A DNA stretch of 64,000 nt from Elmis aenea (lineage: Eukaryota > Arthropoda > Insecta > Coleoptera > Elmidae). The notes beneath the pieces are model-generated. The model ran no database searches. It was not told the origin of the DNA and was given only the letters and a program-made list of their open reading frames with translations. Where the stretch lies: contig OX393581.1 of the NCBI GenBank assembly GCA_947652605.1, forward strand, positions 25,476,788 through 25,540,787. The letters are read 5' to 3'. How positions within the stretch are numbered: the first letter of the stretch is position 1; each line of letters starts with the position of its first letter. A program made the translations under genes and the position numbers. Positions 24,779-35,190 of this stretch are shown piece by piece.

Positions 24779-25279
24779 ATGGTTTACCCGGCGTTGCACG
24801 GGCGATTACAATTTTAATTACTGTTTTAACTTGAATAAGCCCAATAATTCCAAATCATACACAAATGACGTACTCTGATCAATCATCTTTTCATTTTCTT
24901 ATAATTCCTTAAAAAATAACTATTTATTGCTTAAAAATTGAATAATAACTCAAATTTATTTTCTTTCGTCTTGTTTCAATTAAAAATGTACTAATAAAAA
25001 TAATACTTCATGTACATTTATTACTAATTGTATACAAAACAATCTTTACTTGAGAAATACACGCCGTATCGTGTTTTGACCAGGTATTTGCCGACGTAAG
25101 ATCAAATCCCGTCCAAGTAATTTTTTTTTTTTTTTTAAATTGGTAATATGTGCTTGTACTTAAAGTTTGGCGTTAGATCTGCAAGGTCCTAAATAGTAAC
25201 TGTGCAAAATTTGGTCCCGATTGGTCAACGGACCTAGGATTCTATAGCGAACAAACAAACAAACAAGCTCTTTTATATA
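24779..25279 (+). mobile_element. Retroposon-like repeat with ACAAACAAACAAAC tail
   Basis: The segment begins near TTTACCCGGCGTTGCACGGG. It ends with TTTGGTCCCGATTGGTCAAC, then AGCGAACAAACAAACAAACA and CTCTTTTATATA. This start box and simple-repeat tail resemble widespread insect retroposon 3' tails, but the identification is from memory and there is no reverse transcriptase here. A poly-T run sits in the middle (about 25121-25136). The foldback at 25280 inserted directly in its TATA terminus. Confidence 0.4.
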
Positions 25280-25945
25280 CAGGGTGTAGACTCGGATCAC
25301 GCAACATAGCAATTTCAATGGTAAAATTTTAAAAGTCGAATTCTTGCTCCGCTAATTATTTTAGAAAAAAAGTGCAAATACGTTTTTTGTAGAGAAAAAA
25401 ATTCTGTATCCATAAATGTAATCAATATTACTTTTTCGTTTTCCAAAAACAGAAAAATAAGCAAATTAAAAAACGCGTTTTCGCGAAAATCTGTAGTGCC
25501 TTGGAATTATGCTACGACAACTGCCCATCTTACTAACACTTACTGTCACTTTGATGTTTGAAGTTTATTCTTAATTATCATTTTTATTATATCTTGCAAT
25601 GAAAACATAACTAATTGTGTAAAATAAATGTTTGATAAAATATAAAGGATAATTAAGAATGAATTTCGCGTCAAAGTGACAGTATAAGTGACATTAGGCT
25701 GGGCAGCTGTCACACCATAATTTCAAGGCACTACAGATTTCTGTCCAAACGCGTTTTTTAATTTGCATAATTTTCAGTTATTGGAAAATGAAAAAGTAAT
25801 ATTGATTACATTTATGGATACAGAATTTTTTTCTCTACAAAAAACGTATTTGCACTTTTTTTCTAAAATAATTAGCGGAGCAAGAATTCGACTTTTAAAA
25901 TTTTACCATTGAAATCGCTGTTGCGTGATCCGAGTCTACACCCTG
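25280..25945. mobile_element. CAGGGTG foldback MITE, about 666 bp
   Basis: The tips CAGGGTGTAGACTCGGATCA and the reverse complement are flanked by TA on both sides (25278-25279, 25946-25947). The arms are almost fully paired and share TCGAATTCTTGCTCCGCTAA, CTGTATCCATAAATGTAATC and AGTGCCTTGGAATTAT. The centre is AT-rich with a TTAATTATC/GATAATTAA pairing. There is no coding capacity. It sits inside the hAT relic. Confidence 0.9.
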
Positions 25946-25987
25946 TATATAAGAAGATATTTACTTTACAACGTATGTATGAATTTG

Positions 25988-27025
25988 TAATTAATGTGAA
26001 ACTTGCGTCTGCATATTTTCAGATAGTGTTATAAAATCTGGTTCGTAAGGACATATTGCTATTTTTAAACAATCATTATCATGTTTATCGGTCAGACGAT
26101 TCCTGTGTTTTGTTTTGATGGTATTTAGCTGCGAAAATACCATTTCGCAGAGGTATGAAGAAGCGAAAAATGGTTTTACCTTTTTCACACATTTTATAAG
26201 ATTCGGATATATGCCATTGGCAGGGTCTGTTGCTTGCCAAAAACCATCATTTCCAATAGATTTTAGTTGGAGGTCATTTTGTAAAGTTATTATTTCAATT
26301 TCTGGGTTGTCGACAAATGAAAACTTTTGCTACATTGCAACACATGATAAAAGTGGATTCGCCAAAAATAATAATAGTGGCTCAATTTCTTTTAGATCCT
26401 AAAAACGTCTATCGAATTCATCTTTAAGCAATTTAAGGTCATCAATGTGCTTTTGTGGTTGATAATTGTAGTCATTGTCTTCTGTCATATTTTTAATTAA
26501 TGGAAATTGTTCGTATTTAAAGCATTTTAAATGAGAAATCCATAAAAGCAACTTATTTTTAAAAGTGTTTATAGCACCTATCATATTTAAAATGTGTTTA
26601 TCTTTACCTTGATGTCGTTCAAATGAGCAGTTATATCTGTTAAAAATGCTAAATCAGGCAATCGCCTTACATCAGCTAATTCATTGCAAGTTTCATTTCT
26701 AGAGAGTAAAAAAGATTTGATTTCGTACAACACATTTAAAAAACGACTAAGTACTTTACCTCGACTTAGCCATCTGATTCCTAAGTGATATATAAGATCA
26801 CTATCTGAGAGGTTTCTAATTCTTCAAGCAAACTTTTGAATAGTCGGTGTTGCAGTGGTCTTCCTCGAATCGAGTTAACAATTTTTGTGACAACGTTCAT
26901 GACGTGAGAAGGTTTTAATACTTTTCCACAAAGACTTTGCTGATGAAGCACGCAATGATAGCTTTTAAACTTGGGAAAATCGCTATCATTTTCACATACT
27001 GCTAATAAACCTATGTGTGGTACCT
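25988..27025 (-). pseudogene. ZBED5/GTF2IRD2-like hAT transposase relic
   Basis: Reading the minus strand from about 27025 down gives a continuous hAT transposase segment of about 340 residues. It starts with YHCVLHQQSLCGKVLK, then HVMNVVTKIVNSIRGR, then HLGIRWLSRGKVLSRF, then LAFLTDITAHLND, then INTFKNKLLLWISHLK, then KLLKDEFDRRF. It ends in the hAT dimerisation region, FFASSYLCEMVFSQLNTIKT followed by KHRNRLTDKH and PDFITL. Damage is modest: frameshifts near 26613 and 26805 and in-frame stops near 26333 and 26400. The BED finger and N-terminal third are not found. These proteins are often annotated in insects as zinc finger BED domain-containing protein 5-like. Confidence 0.85.
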
Positions 27026-27075
27026 TCGCGGGCTACCAGGGGCCGACGAGCTACCGGTTGGACACCATGTCGGAA

Positions 27076-28452
27076 TTTACGAAAAATACGAGTAGTTTCT
27101 TACTAGCTAACAGATGGATTGACATTGGACTGAAATCGTATGAAAATGTATATTGTCGAGCACAGCTCGACATAGGACTGCATGCACAGGTTTCATGACC
27201 CCGTGGCGACTAGCTATTCTCTGGTCAACATTTTTGTGAAAAGGATTTCACATGTAATTATGCAAGAAACAGCACCACTACCTTAAAATGGTTCGCCGAT
27301 TTATACACACTGTATAAAAAGATGCTTTCCAACGCGATTATAAATTTCCTCTATACCAATTATTTTAATATCCTCACAAAATTAAAACCTTTCTGCAGAT
27401 TTTCTAGATAAATTATTACGCATCTTCACAGAATAAACAATACTTTCTTCATACTACGTATGGCGAAAGTAAAAATTGTACAACCGACTCTGTTCTAGTA
27501 AATGTCAGTAGTTTATCTTATGCGCGTGAGACAAAAATTTGTATTACCTTCAATTAAAACACGATTTACAAGTTCTCAAAAATTTTGAAACGATTCGAAA
27601 AAAAAACAAATGAAAAACTTTTCGTTCCACTTCTTCGATCATCACAAAACTACGTAAAGTTGCAAATTTTTTGACTTATTTTCAAAAACCACATCTATAT
27701 TTTCTCATCTGCAATTGAACATTTAATTAAATACAATCTGGAACACAACAAACCGAGTTTTTATCTTCAATTAGGCCAAAATATGGCCAACATCAATCAA
27801 TAACGTCAAAATGTTTAGTAACGATACTATACAATTAAATCAAATTTCCTACAATTTCGTCGAATAATTCATGGCTGAAAGTTGCGCAATAAATAAACTA
27901 CTCGCATCCTTAACAAGATAGGCATGCCCACATAATTACACAGATTGTGCTAAAGTAGCATATAATACTTCTGTATGCATAACGTGCTTTAAACGTCGTG
28001 TTTTAGTGCTAAAAATAAATTATTATTAATTTACAGCGTCCTCGAGAAACTGAAAGCTTTTCCATTGCATCACAATTAGTTTAAAGAAAAATGTGAATGG
28101 ATATTAACGACCTCAAAGGTTCTATATTTCATTCATCTCGTACACGCTCAGTTCAACAATCAACAAAGATCGTAAGCCGTTGTCAATATTGCAAAATACA
28201 GGAAGATAAAAACCATGACAAATCCTAACATATGGTAATGAGATGTTACGACACAGTCCATCATTTAGGTCGGGTCATCTGTTATCACAAGCCGTTAAAT
28301 TTCACATAACAAAGGGATTATTATAAAAAAAACTACACACTTGAGAATTGTCCCGTTAATGAAAATGTTTTTAAGCGAGCGAAACACAGATAAGAAAAGC
28401 TTATTATTTGTTATATCTTAAGTATATGTATATCTAAACCTGTCTCTCATGG

Positions 28453-28494
<42 letters not shown>

Positions 28495-28504
28495 TGAGTG
28501 TTTA
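27076..28504. other. Unassigned sequence with a long poly-T
   Basis: No gene is recognised. A homopolymer of about 40 T residues lies at roughly 28454-28493, directly before the satellite block. It could be the poly-A end of a minus-strand retroposed sequence, but nothing recognisable lies next to it. Confidence 0.45.
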
Positions 28505-28950
28505 AGGACGCTTCGACCTTTTGATATTCTATAAATGTTAAAGACAAACTAAGCAATGCATTTTTACCTTTAGTTTGTCTAAAAACGCCTAAAACAATTT
28601 TTTACAGCTCTTTAAAATTTTGAACAAAGTTCCAAAAGTATAGCATTGCATTTGTTTATAGAAAACAATCATAAGTTTTGCAATGGTCTGTAAAACTTAA
28701 AATGTTAAATTCATCCTAATCAATGCTGTCATGTCTTTTCTTTTTTTAACGGCCTAAAATATTTTTATTTCAACTCTTCAAAAATCAAAAATTTAAAAGT
28801 TTTACAACAGTTTTATGTTTTCTAAAAATATCAAAGACACTTTAAACAATGCATTTGCATATTCACCTTTTGATGGTTCAAAATTAGCCTAAAACAATTT
28901 TTTTGCAGCTTTTCAAAATTTTGAAAAATTTTCAGTGGTAATATAACAAG
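28505..28950. repeat. Satellite block 1, about 167-bp monomers
   Basis: A diverged tandem repeat. Landmarks recur in fixed order: AATGTTAAAGAC, then AATGCATTT, then ACGGCCTAAAACAATTTTTT (with variants), then ACAGCTCTT, then GTTCCAARTGTATA, then GCATTTGTTTATAGAAAA, then TTTTGCAATGGTCT. The AATGCA landmark falls at 28555, 28722 and 28848, giving one full 167-bp step and one shortened step. Blocks 2 and 3 at 31135 and 32545 carry the same unit. Confidence 0.75.
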
Positions 28951-29139
28951 TACATCGAAAATTATCGATAATTTTTGGTAGATATGCCCGAATGCAAGTT
29001 GAGCTGGAAAAAACACGAGTGTGCGAAATGCACGAGTGATTTTTTCTATTCTTTTTGCATGAGTGAAGATTTGTCAAAAATTATAGATTATTTGCAATGC
29101 ACGAGTTATATTTTGTCAGATAATTTCCTTCACGTAACC
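28951..29139. other. Short unassigned segment after satellite block 1
   Basis: Contains GTGCGAAATGCACGAGTGA and GCAATGCACGAGTTAT repeats of a CACGAGT motif. No gene is recognised. Confidence 0.35.
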
Positions 29140-29296
29140 CAGGGGTGCATCTGGGTTTTTCGGGGCCTAGGGCTTATTGAAGTCCAATGTGGCCCCATTT
29201 TCTGTTAGATTAAGAATCTTTAGATTGGGGTTTGAAATTCATTTTTAATAACATCAAAATCAGAGTTGAAATATATTTATTATATTATTAATATTA

Positions 29297-29585
29297 GTCC
29301 GCGTTCACAATGAACGTAGTAGATAGTCGATAGTGGTTAGTGCGTAATACGTAGTAATAAGTAGTATTAAACATCGTTCAACATTATAATTTTAATTAAT
29401 TTAAAACATTAAAAACATAGATACTTCACTTTGTTTTTGTTTTTGAGTTTTAGCAATAAATCAGACGTCCATAGTTACTACGTAAATCTTACGTTTATTG
29501 TGAACACTTGCATTTAATTCTATACATTTCAACTTTAGCTACTAACCACTATCTACTATCTACTACGTTCATTGTGAACGCGAAC
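29297..29585. mobile_element. PIF/Harbinger-type MITE with TTA duplication
   Basis: The tips GTCCGCGTTCACAATGAACG and the reverse complement of GTTCGCGTTCACAATGAACG pair for more than 40 bp, including GTAGTAGATAG and TAGTGGTTAGT. The element is flanked by TTA at 29294-29296 and 29586-29588. A 3-bp TTA duplication fits PIF/Harbinger. There is no coding capacity. Confidence 0.8.
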
Positions 29586-29691
29586 TTAATTATTTTTACT
29601 ATGCGATAAGTGTTCATTGTTAATGAAAAAATAATAAAAAATTATGGTAATAATTCAATTTTTGTGGTCCCTTGACACGTGGGGGCCCAGG

Positions 29692-30643
29692 CAGAGCCGG
29701 ATTTGCTTCGTTTACACCCCTAGGCAGAAAATATGACTACGCCCCAGTCAATGGCGTATCGTCATCAGCGTGGACGCTGGTGCAAGTCTGTATATGGGGC
29801 TATAAAATATATATTTCTGAAAAAAAAAATTTGCGATCTAAACTTTAAAAAAAAACACCTAAATTTTGGGAAATAAATCCTAATGGGTCCCCAATAGTGG
29901 TGCAGGCATACCATCTGCGTCATAGGATGATACGCCACTGGCCCCCATAAAAAAATTAGTAAATTTTAAAAATAAAGTATTATTTAATGTCTGTGGTAAG
30001 CATACAACTGTAATCATTTCTATTTCATCGATTGATTTTTCATGAGGATGTTTTGTTGCGATTCTGTTTGTTTTATTACAAAACCGTCCAACTTACCGCT
30101 TTTTGCGATTATGTCCCGTAATTTATTTTTCTTTTCTTGTGCTATTTTTCTACACTGAAATCTGAAATTTCTTTTGTGACCCGACATTCTTAGGCCTATC
30201 ACACAGAGCGTTTTCTGTCGCGCGACTTCAGTCGCGCGTTTGTGAAGTACTAGCAATTGCATGTACGCGTACACACATACGACGACCAAAGTCGCGCGAC
30301 TATGTGTGTACGCGCACCTACATGCAATTGCTAGTACTCCAACAAACGCGCGACTCGAGTCGCGCGACAGAAAACGCTCTGTGTGTGTGAGGCCTAAAGG
30401 TGTATTTCGCTTGCAACTGTGCTTTTACATGCGTCTGTTGTCAATATTGCCGGTCTATTCCTCATCGGGAACGAATTTTCGAATGCAGCCGGTCGTGTAC
30501 ATGCTTGTATAGTTTACAAGTTTCCTGTACTCGACGTGTGAGCGCCGTCTCTAATTTTTATGATTTGTGGAAGAAAAAACGCCCCATTTTGTTCGACGCC
30601 CTAGGCAGTTGCCTAGTTTTGCCTGTATGTAAATCCGGCTCTG
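29692..30643. mobile_element. hAT-type element (CAGAGCCGGATT tips)
   Basis: The tips CAGAGCCGGATTTGC and AAATCCGGCTCTG face each other, with GGCCCAGG (29684-29691) and GGCCAAGG (30644-30651) outside, a 7-of-8 octamer match. The subterminal CCCTAGGCAG / TGCCTAG box is also inverted. The interior contains a GC-rich palindrome at 30190-30397. The frame at 30020-30289 (minus) and the overlapping frames at 30261-30657 run through non-coding element sequence. Confidence 0.75.
30190..30397. mobile_element. GC-rich palindromic MITE
   Basis: TTAGGCCTATCACACAGAGC on the left pairs with the right end (GCTCTGTGTG, then AGGCCTAA). The arms continue through TTTTCTGTCGCGCGAC, GTCGCGCGTTTGT and ACTAGCAATTGCATGTACG. 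It is far richer in CpG and GC (repeated CGCGCG) than its surroundings. The TTA/TAA flanks are symmetric, so a direct duplication cannot be confirmed. A Harbinger-type MITE is likely but not proven. Confidence 0.7.
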
Positions 30644-31134
30644 GGCCAAGGGCTTAAGCCCTATTAGTCCCTATGTAGATCTGCCCCTGACCTAACATAT
30701 CTGTCAAATAATAATGTATGTTATGTCAGAGTGGTGTGTCAGGGGTGTAGTTTAATCTATATTAAAGTAACGCTACGGGTCGCCGAAATTCGTCAAAAAA
30801 TTATCAAGACCAAAATATTTAATTCCCTCTCCAAATTTATATTTTCGACCAATCACAAACTCAGATTTCTTAGGAACGACAAACGCATGAAAATTTGTTA
30901 ATTGCGAAAAGGATATTATCAGTGTATGATTATGTATATTAGTAGTTTCTAGGAAATCTAAGTTTGTTATTGGTCGAAAACGCAAATTTGACAGGAGGAT
31001 CAACATCTGACAGGGGGATGTAAAATTATTACTGTGTAAGTGTAATAATGCTCCTATTGGTAGTCTCTAAAAGATTTAAGATGAGCGATTGGTTGAAAAC
31101 GCAAATTTGATAGGTGAAGGAAATTTTTAAGTGT

Positions 31135-31421
31135 ATAACTTTCTAATAAATGCATTTCCAACTTAATTTGTTCAAAAACGGCTTAAAACAATGTTTTACA
31201 GCTGCTTAAATTTTGAAAATAGTTCCAAATGTATAATCTTGCATTATATTTCGACAAAAAAAAAGTTTTGCAATGGTTTTTATATTTACTAGAAATGTTA
31301 AAGATATTTTGAACAATGCATATAAATCTTTAGTTTCCTTTAAAAACAGCCTAAAACAATCTTTTACAACTCTTCAAAGTATTGAAAAATTTTCTAGTGT
31401 AAAACATTGCATTTGTTTATA
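31135..31421. repeat. Satellite block 2
   Basis: The same unit as block 1. The AATGCA landmark occurs at about 31148 and 31315, 167 bp apart. The array is cut at GCATTTGTTTA-TA by the foldback at 31422 and resumes after it in block 3. Confidence 0.75.
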
Positions 31422-32544
31422 CAGGGTGTCCCAAATTCGAGTAAATGCATGGGGATCTCGCTTATCTTAACAGCTACGAGGTCGGTTAAATTAGAGAAAA
31501 GTTGCGAAATTAGATGCTTATTAATAATCCAAAGAGAAATTGGAAATATCTCAAACGGTATCCGAGAAAATTAGGAAAAACTGGAAAATACGATTTTTGA
31601 AAATCGTCTATAACTCCTTTGGAGTATGAAATATTTTAAACGTGTAAAGACATTGCCCAAGCAACTTTTCAAGAAGCCGAATCGAATAGTGGTCACAATT
31701 TTTTTCTAGATTGATTCGTTTTTGTTTTATGACAACCAACTTTATTTTTTCTTATGGGCGCAATTTTTGCTATTTACATAATCAAATAGCATTTATTTTT
31801 CTGAATCCATTGATGTATCACACATGGTATTTTACTTTTTCTTTCATTGTCAAATTTCAAAAAATACGTTTTAAACAATAACCATTATAAATCAGGTTGG
31901 CCGGTCATTGTAGTTTATGTTGTTTCCATGACAACCGATCAACAAACTAAAAGTTTTGAAGGCCTGTTAGTCGTAAATTTTTTTAAATTAAATCCCTTTA
32001 AAAGTAATTTCTTGCGGTTTACTTACGTGCTTCCAAGAAAAAAGGGACTAAGAGAATAATTATTTACAATGCCGATTAGGATTTGTTGTAAATAAAATAT
32101 TTGTTTTTGCCGTTTTTAACAACAATTTTTTCAAAAATGTGCCAAGTGTTATACCTTGTCGAATTCAGAAAAAAATGCTCTACAAATTGGCGTTAAAATC
32201 AGATATAGCGTCTATAAGAAAAAATTGACCTGATGATGGTTTTTAAAAAACGAAACGTCGCACGGAAAATTTAATTGGAGATTCTGATTCCTTGCAAAAA
32301 GTGGCCTTGAAAAAGTTTATACAGAAATGAAATTCGACATCAAATGAAAAAATTACGGGCGAAAAACAAAAATCCACTTTTTTACTTTTTTCCCTATATC
32401 TCAAAAACTAAAAGAGCTGGATAAGTTCTGTTTGAATCGCATTATTAAGCACCTGAATATACAACTTTGCCCTGATTTGACCGAAGTCGTAACTCTTACC
32501 GTTTACGAGATCCCCATAGTGGCCCTCGAAAAACGAGAACCCTG
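31422..32544. mobile_element. CAGGGTG element inserted in the satellite
   Basis: The left tip CAGGGTGTCCCAAATTCGAG and the right tip (reverse complement CAGGGTTCTCGTTTTTCGAG) share an inner ATGGGGATCTCG box and a TCGGTTAAAT / TCGGTCAAAT box. Pairing is weaker than in the other foldbacks and the middle is not palindromic. TA lies on each side. Both flanks belong to the same satellite monomer, so the satellite gives an empty-site control. The 70-codon frame at 31847-32059 has no recognisable similarity. Confidence 0.75.
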
Positions 32545-32890
32545 TATATAATATTCCCAAATTTTGCAATGGTCTTTATATAATTTTAATATATTAAAGA
32601 CATTCTAATCGATGCATTTTCATTTTTAGTTTTTTCAAAGACGGCCTAAAACTATGTTTTACAGCTCTTTTAAATTTTAAAATCAGTTCCAAGTGTATAA
32701 CATTGCATTTGTTTATAGAAAATATTGGAAGGTTTTGCAATGGTCTTTATTATCTTTAAAAATGTTAAAGACGTCCTAATCAATGCATTTGTGCCTTTAC
32801 TTTATTAAAAAAAACGGCCTTAACAATTTTTTACAGCTTCTCAAAAATTTTGAATAAAGTTCCGAGTGTTTAATATAGCCATTGTAAATA
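32545..32890. repeat. Satellite block 3
   Basis: Resumes the monomer interrupted at 31421. Landmarks at 32611 and 32782 are about 171 bp apart. The array ends near AGTGTTTAATATA. Confidence 0.75.
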
Positions 32891-34698
32891 CGTTAAAAAA
32901 AACTGTTTTAAAATTTGTATTCTGTTCGAGTTCGCTGGAAAACATTAACAACACATCCAAGAGGTGTGCTCCAAACAAAACTGTGTCGAATGAGTTGGTA
33001 ATGTATCGTGTGCTTAATATTCTAGTAGAATAATTTCCACACCCGTCGGTTTGAATGGAACATTACTGTAGTTCACGGAAAATTTCTTTAAGTACATAAA
33101 ACAACTCTTAAATTAATGTGTGGCAAATACATTCACATCGGTCACAAAGTCTCTATCAAAAGAGAATATTAAATAAGCAGTCCATAACAGCTGCAGAATC
33201 GATGGACAGCTTTGTTTTAGATTTTTAGATGAATGACTTGCATTTATACGAATTTTTAATTAATCTTATTTATAGTATCTTTAATTAATATCGATACTAA
33301 AATTAATTAAATGAAAAGTTATTTGCAAACATTTTGCCGATAATCAATTGAAGAACTATTAATTGTTAGTTGCTATTGTAAATATCACGACCGGATAACA
33401 AATCCGTATCTAAATATTATTTATTATGTCTGCGGTTTGGTCTGATCCTAAAATAAAATATAGCGAAGCTGCCGCCGGTGAATAATAAATAAAAGAGCAG
33501 CATCGTCGGCGCTCTATGGAAAAAAATAACAAATCTTTGCCGCAAAACTGCATACCTGCAGGGTTATTTCGGGTGCATGTTACAACTAAACCGTGAAATT
33601 AAAATATAGGCTCGCTTTACTGTAGTCTGCAGGTTTTTCTATGTAGAAATTTTACCTGCTGGCGTTCTTATCACGTTCTATTGTTAACTCTTATGCAAAC
33701 GGTGACATGTGGAAGAGTGTTGTAAAAAAAATGGAAGTAGTATATGAGAAATGTAAATATGTGGTAACCAGACCATGCTGACATATTTCTTACACAATTT
33801 ATATGGCCCATTTTCATCTAGTCAAGCGACATAATTCTGTTTGTTTTGAATTACCAGGGCATAGTTTCAGTTTCTTTAATTTCATTTGGTTTTATTTACA
33901 AGCCATTACTGCTGGAAGCCCATTAACGCATTTATTTATGACAATTTTAATTAAATACTTCCTACTAATGTTTTTTTGTTACAGTCAGTGAAACTTGGAA
34001 CAACATAAGTTTTACACCAAACTAATTGATGAATCTTTTTCTATCTTATGAAATTTTTACAGATAGATACATAAGAAAGCTTTAAAAACGTACATTTCCA
34101 ATATAATACGATAAATTTAACCATTAAATAATAGTTTATCGTTAAACATATAATTAAAGGCCATGATTGCAACTAACTTCTTTAATTATTGCTAGAACAG
34201 TACAGTCTATTATTACTAAATATTGAATATTGCAACTCGAAAGACGGTTGTGTGTATTTATTATTCGAATTTGCATCGTGTACATACTTGAAACTAATTA
34301 ATAACTTTGCTGTTTATAATGTCTTTGACGCAAATGTTGGCAAACCAATTTTTACGTCTGCGTTAAGTTTGATCTTGTGATATTTGTTTAAAATGTCGCC
34401 TTCACCTGGCATATAGTTATGTACATATATTAGTGGCAGTAGTGATCTTGTTTTAACTTTATCTGAATTGCAAATTTGGCGAGGTATTCGTGTTTTCCAT
34501 TCAGTTACATGTAAATAAAAGTGGTCTTGTGATATAAAATCGCTAGGAATTCGTATTAAGCGGATTTTTTTGCATACTTTAGCAAAACACAGGTATTTCC
34601 TGCGTTACATTGTGTCTAATCGAAAACTCTTATTTTACTAGGTACTTTATATTGCGTTAATTGTTTCTATTATTTATGTAATTCGTTTTGAGTAAATA
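32891..34698. other. Unassigned sequence
   Basis: No element or gene is recognised. A slightly GC-richer stretch at about 33450-33600 (GCTGCCGCCGGTGAATAAT, then CATACCTGCAGGG) stands out in composition only. Confidence 0.4.
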
Positions 34699-35091
34699 CA
34701 GTAAAACCTCAATTATACGGACTACTTGGGGATGAAAAGAAACCGGATTTTAAAAAACGGATAATCGAAAGGAGAAAATGGATACATGTTAAGAATATCT
34801 ATTCGGAAGACAAAAACCGATTATTAACTCTAAACGGCTACTGACTGATAGCACCTACAAGCACATCTAGGTATCTACATAAACTAACACTATTCTTCAC
34901 GTAAATAGTACCTAGTTTTAAACCTGCACAAAATTAATTTCGTACTATACCACCATGGTTGATACTGTCCGTCGCGTATTACGTACAAATTCGTATAATT
35001 CGTTGTGTTTCGTTAAAGTTGTCCATTTTTTACAATCCGGAAAATCGAAAATCCGTGCAATCGAGGTCCGAATAATGGAAGTTCTTAACTA
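34699..35091. mobile_element. pogo/Tigger-like MITE, about 393 bp
   Basis: The left tip CAGTAAAACCTCAATTATAC is followed by GGACTACTTGGGGATG and two GGAT-type boxes (CCGGATTTTAAAAAACGGAT). The right end, read in reverse, is AGTTAAGAACTTCCATTATT followed by CGGACCTCGATTGCACGGAT. TA precedes the left tip and lies just beyond the decayed right tip. The AACCTCGATTAT-CGGAC style of tip is typical of pogo/Tigger elements. There is no transposase. Confidence 0.6.
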
Positions 35092-35190
35092 TAATTTGAG
35101 ATTTTTTTAATGAAAATAGAAAAAACCATAAAATATAGTAAAAAAACTTTTATTAAACAAGATGAGTTATTTTTAGTAACGTTTTATATA

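Larger units (their letters stand above)
24631..27075 (-). mobile_element. ZBED5-like hAT transposon relic
   Basis: A hAT-type tip, CAGTGATGTCCAACCTTTTT, starts at 24631. A facing sequence near 27040-27073 ends GAGCTACCGGTTGGACACC, the kind of inverted end expected for this family, although the last bases have decayed and no 8-bp duplication is visible. Between them lie an inserted retroposon-like tail (24779-25279), a CAGGGTG foldback (25280-25945) and the transposase relic (25988-27025, minus). A run of ten C residues occurs near 24709. Confidence 0.65.
29140..30689. mobile_element. Probable hAT element interrupting the satellite
   Basis: The left tip CAGGGGTGCATCTGGG at 29140 and the right tip (reverse complement CAGGGGCAGATCTACA, ending 30689) are imperfect inverted repeats. 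The subterminal GGGCTTA box is shared. Flanking octamers ACGTAACC and ACCTAACA agree at six of eight positions, a weak hAT-type duplication. It contains the Harbinger-type MITE at 29297 and the hAT MITE at 29692. There is no transposase. Confidence 0.45.

Noticed and set aside
28454..28493. Poly-T as evidence for a processed pseudogene
   Set aside because: No coding-like sequence is found on its upstream or downstream side.
30261..30657. Overlapping 83- and 85-codon frames
   Set aside because: They run through a GC-rich palindrome and hAT element sequence and show no family similarity.
28505..32890. CRISPR-like array
   Set aside because: Units are long, contiguous and diverged with no unique spacers, so this is a satellite; the genome is also eukaryotic.
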